This document shows positions 5,652-6,224 of a stretch of DNA of 6,224 nt, piece after piece. Position numbers and translations under genes: made by a program. The stretch's first letter is position 1, and each line of letters begins with the position of its first letter. The notes beneath the pieces were generated by a model. The model searched no databases, was not told where the DNA came from, and worked only from the letters and a program-made list of their open reading frames with translations. Source of the DNA: Elusimicrobiota bacterium (lineage in GTDB: Bacteria > Elusimicrobiota > Elusimicrobia > UBA1565 > UBA9628); assembly GCA_028865585.1 (NCBI GenBank), contig JAGWJU010000081.1, positions 1-6,224 on the forward strand, in the 5' to 3' direction.

Positions 5652-6224
5652 GAAGCGGGCGCGGCGGCTTTTTTCTTGTCCTCGGCGCGCGGCTTGTCGG
5701 CGAGCAGCATGCGGCTGATGACCAGCTGCTGAATTTGGCTCGAACCCTCGCCGATCTGGTAGAGCTTCGCGTCGCGGAAGGCGCGCTGGACCGGGCAGTC
5801 GAGAGAGGCGCCCTCTGGGCCGATGACGTCCAAGATGTCCGTGGGCGCGCGCATGGCCAAATCGCCGGAGATGAGCTTGGCCATGGAGGCTTCCTTGGAA
5901 AACGGCCGGCCCGCGTCCATGAGGCAGGCCGCGCGGTGCGTCAGGAGCCTGGCCGCGTCCACCTCGGCCGCGATTTGCGCCAGCGTCTTTTGGGCGAAAG
6001 TAAGCCCCGGATTTTCGGGAACGATGCCGTAGTCGCCCTTGCGCGCCGCGACCCAGCGCAGACCTTCGTCCAACGCCGAGCGCGCGATGCCGACCGAGAT
6101 GCCGGAGATGGCGACTCGGCCGCCGTCCAAAATCTTCAAGGCGTGCCCGAAAGCCTTGCCCTTAAGGCCGATCATGCGATCGGGAGCGAGCCGGACGTCG
6201 TGAAGGTGCAGTTGGGCCGTGTCC
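5648..6224 (-). CDS. Acyl-CoA dehydrogenase family protein, C-terminal half
   Basis: The frame enters from the right edge and ends at TGA (5650-5648), leaving 191 residues of a family usually about 380 long. These FAD enzymes oxidise acyl-CoA to the 2-enoyl thioester, passing electrons to electron-transfer flavoprotein. The visible part holds the end of the beta domain (HLHDVRLAPDRMIG, 6-19) and the C-terminal helical domain. That domain includes LDGGRVAISGISVGIARSAL (32-51), IAAEVDAARLL (84-94), SMAKLISGDLA (113-123), PVQRAFRDAKL (144-154) and GEGSSQIQQLVISR (158-171). E159 occupies the usual catalytic-base position. The GGxGY flavin-contact loop is replaced by GPEGA (135-139), and Thr appears where a FAD-contacting Gln is usual. 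The tail (172-191) is Lys/Ala-rich and looks disordered. The stop overlaps the ileS start as ATGA, so both are probably co-transcribed. The family is secure; the substrate cannot be read from this half. Confidence 0.92.
   Translation of the reverse strand, partial: DTAQLHLHDVRLAPDRMIGLKGKAFGHALKILDGGRVAISGISVGIARSALDEGLRWVAARKGDYGIVPENPGLTFAQKTLAQIAAEVDAARLLTHRAACLMDAGRPFSKEASMAKLISGDLAMRAPTDILDVIGPEGASLDCPVQRAFRDAKLYQIGEGSSQIQQLVISRMLLADKPRAEDKKKAAAPAS

Noticed and set aside
1..6224. CRISPR arrays, insertion sequences, tRNA or rRNA genes, toxin-antitoxin or defence genes
   Set aside because: I looked for direct repeats, terminal inverted repeats, cloverleaf-like segments and known defence motifs and saw none; essentially all sequence is accounted for by housekeeping genes.

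Overview
This is a GC-rich (roughly 60 %) stretch of bacterial chromosome, densely packed with ordinary housekeeping genes. The organism is probably diderm. A lipoprotein-type signal peptide, a lipoprotein signal peptidase (LspA) and an exported protein with a C-terminal membrane anchor all fit a Gram-negative envelope. The phylum cannot be read safely from the sequence. The gene set would suit a lineage such as Elusimicrobiota or a deltaproteobacterium-like group, but that is only a guess. No mobile element, CRISPR array, tRNA or rRNA was seen.

Layout from left to right. (1) Positions 1-266, minus strand: the N-terminal part of a putative lipoprotein that runs off the left edge. (2) Positions 267-301: a 35-bp divergent intergenic region with a 12-bp inverted repeat and a plausible minus-strand promoter. 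(3) Positions 302-1702, plus: an RlmD/RumA-type 23S rRNA uracil-C5 methyltransferase with an unusually spaced iron-sulfur cysteine motif. (4) Positions 1703-1771: a gap with a near-consensus sigma-70 promoter (TTGACA, 17 bp, TATCCT). (5) Positions 1772-2326, plus: an unrecognised 184-residue exported protein with a C-terminal membrane helix. (6) Minus strand, right to left: the C-terminal half of an acyl-CoA dehydrogenase (5648-6224), then ileS (2805-5651), then lspA (2323-2838). These three overlap each other (4 nt and 34 nt), so they look like one translationally coupled operon. The end of lspA overlaps the end of the exported-protein gene by 4 nt, stop codon against stop codon.

How the genes relate. 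IleRS charges tRNA-Ile, and the methyltransferase modifies 23S rRNA, so both serve translation. LspA cleaves signal peptides from lipoproteins, and the protein at the left edge is a candidate substrate. The ileS-lspA pair is a common bacterial arrangement. The acyl-CoA dehydrogenase fused upstream by an ATGA overlap is the unusual partner. I found no convincing new multi-gene system. The items most worth a second look are the acyl-CoA dehydrogenase with its altered flavin-loop motif and ileS coupling, the methyltransferase cysteine spacing, and the unassigned exported protein.
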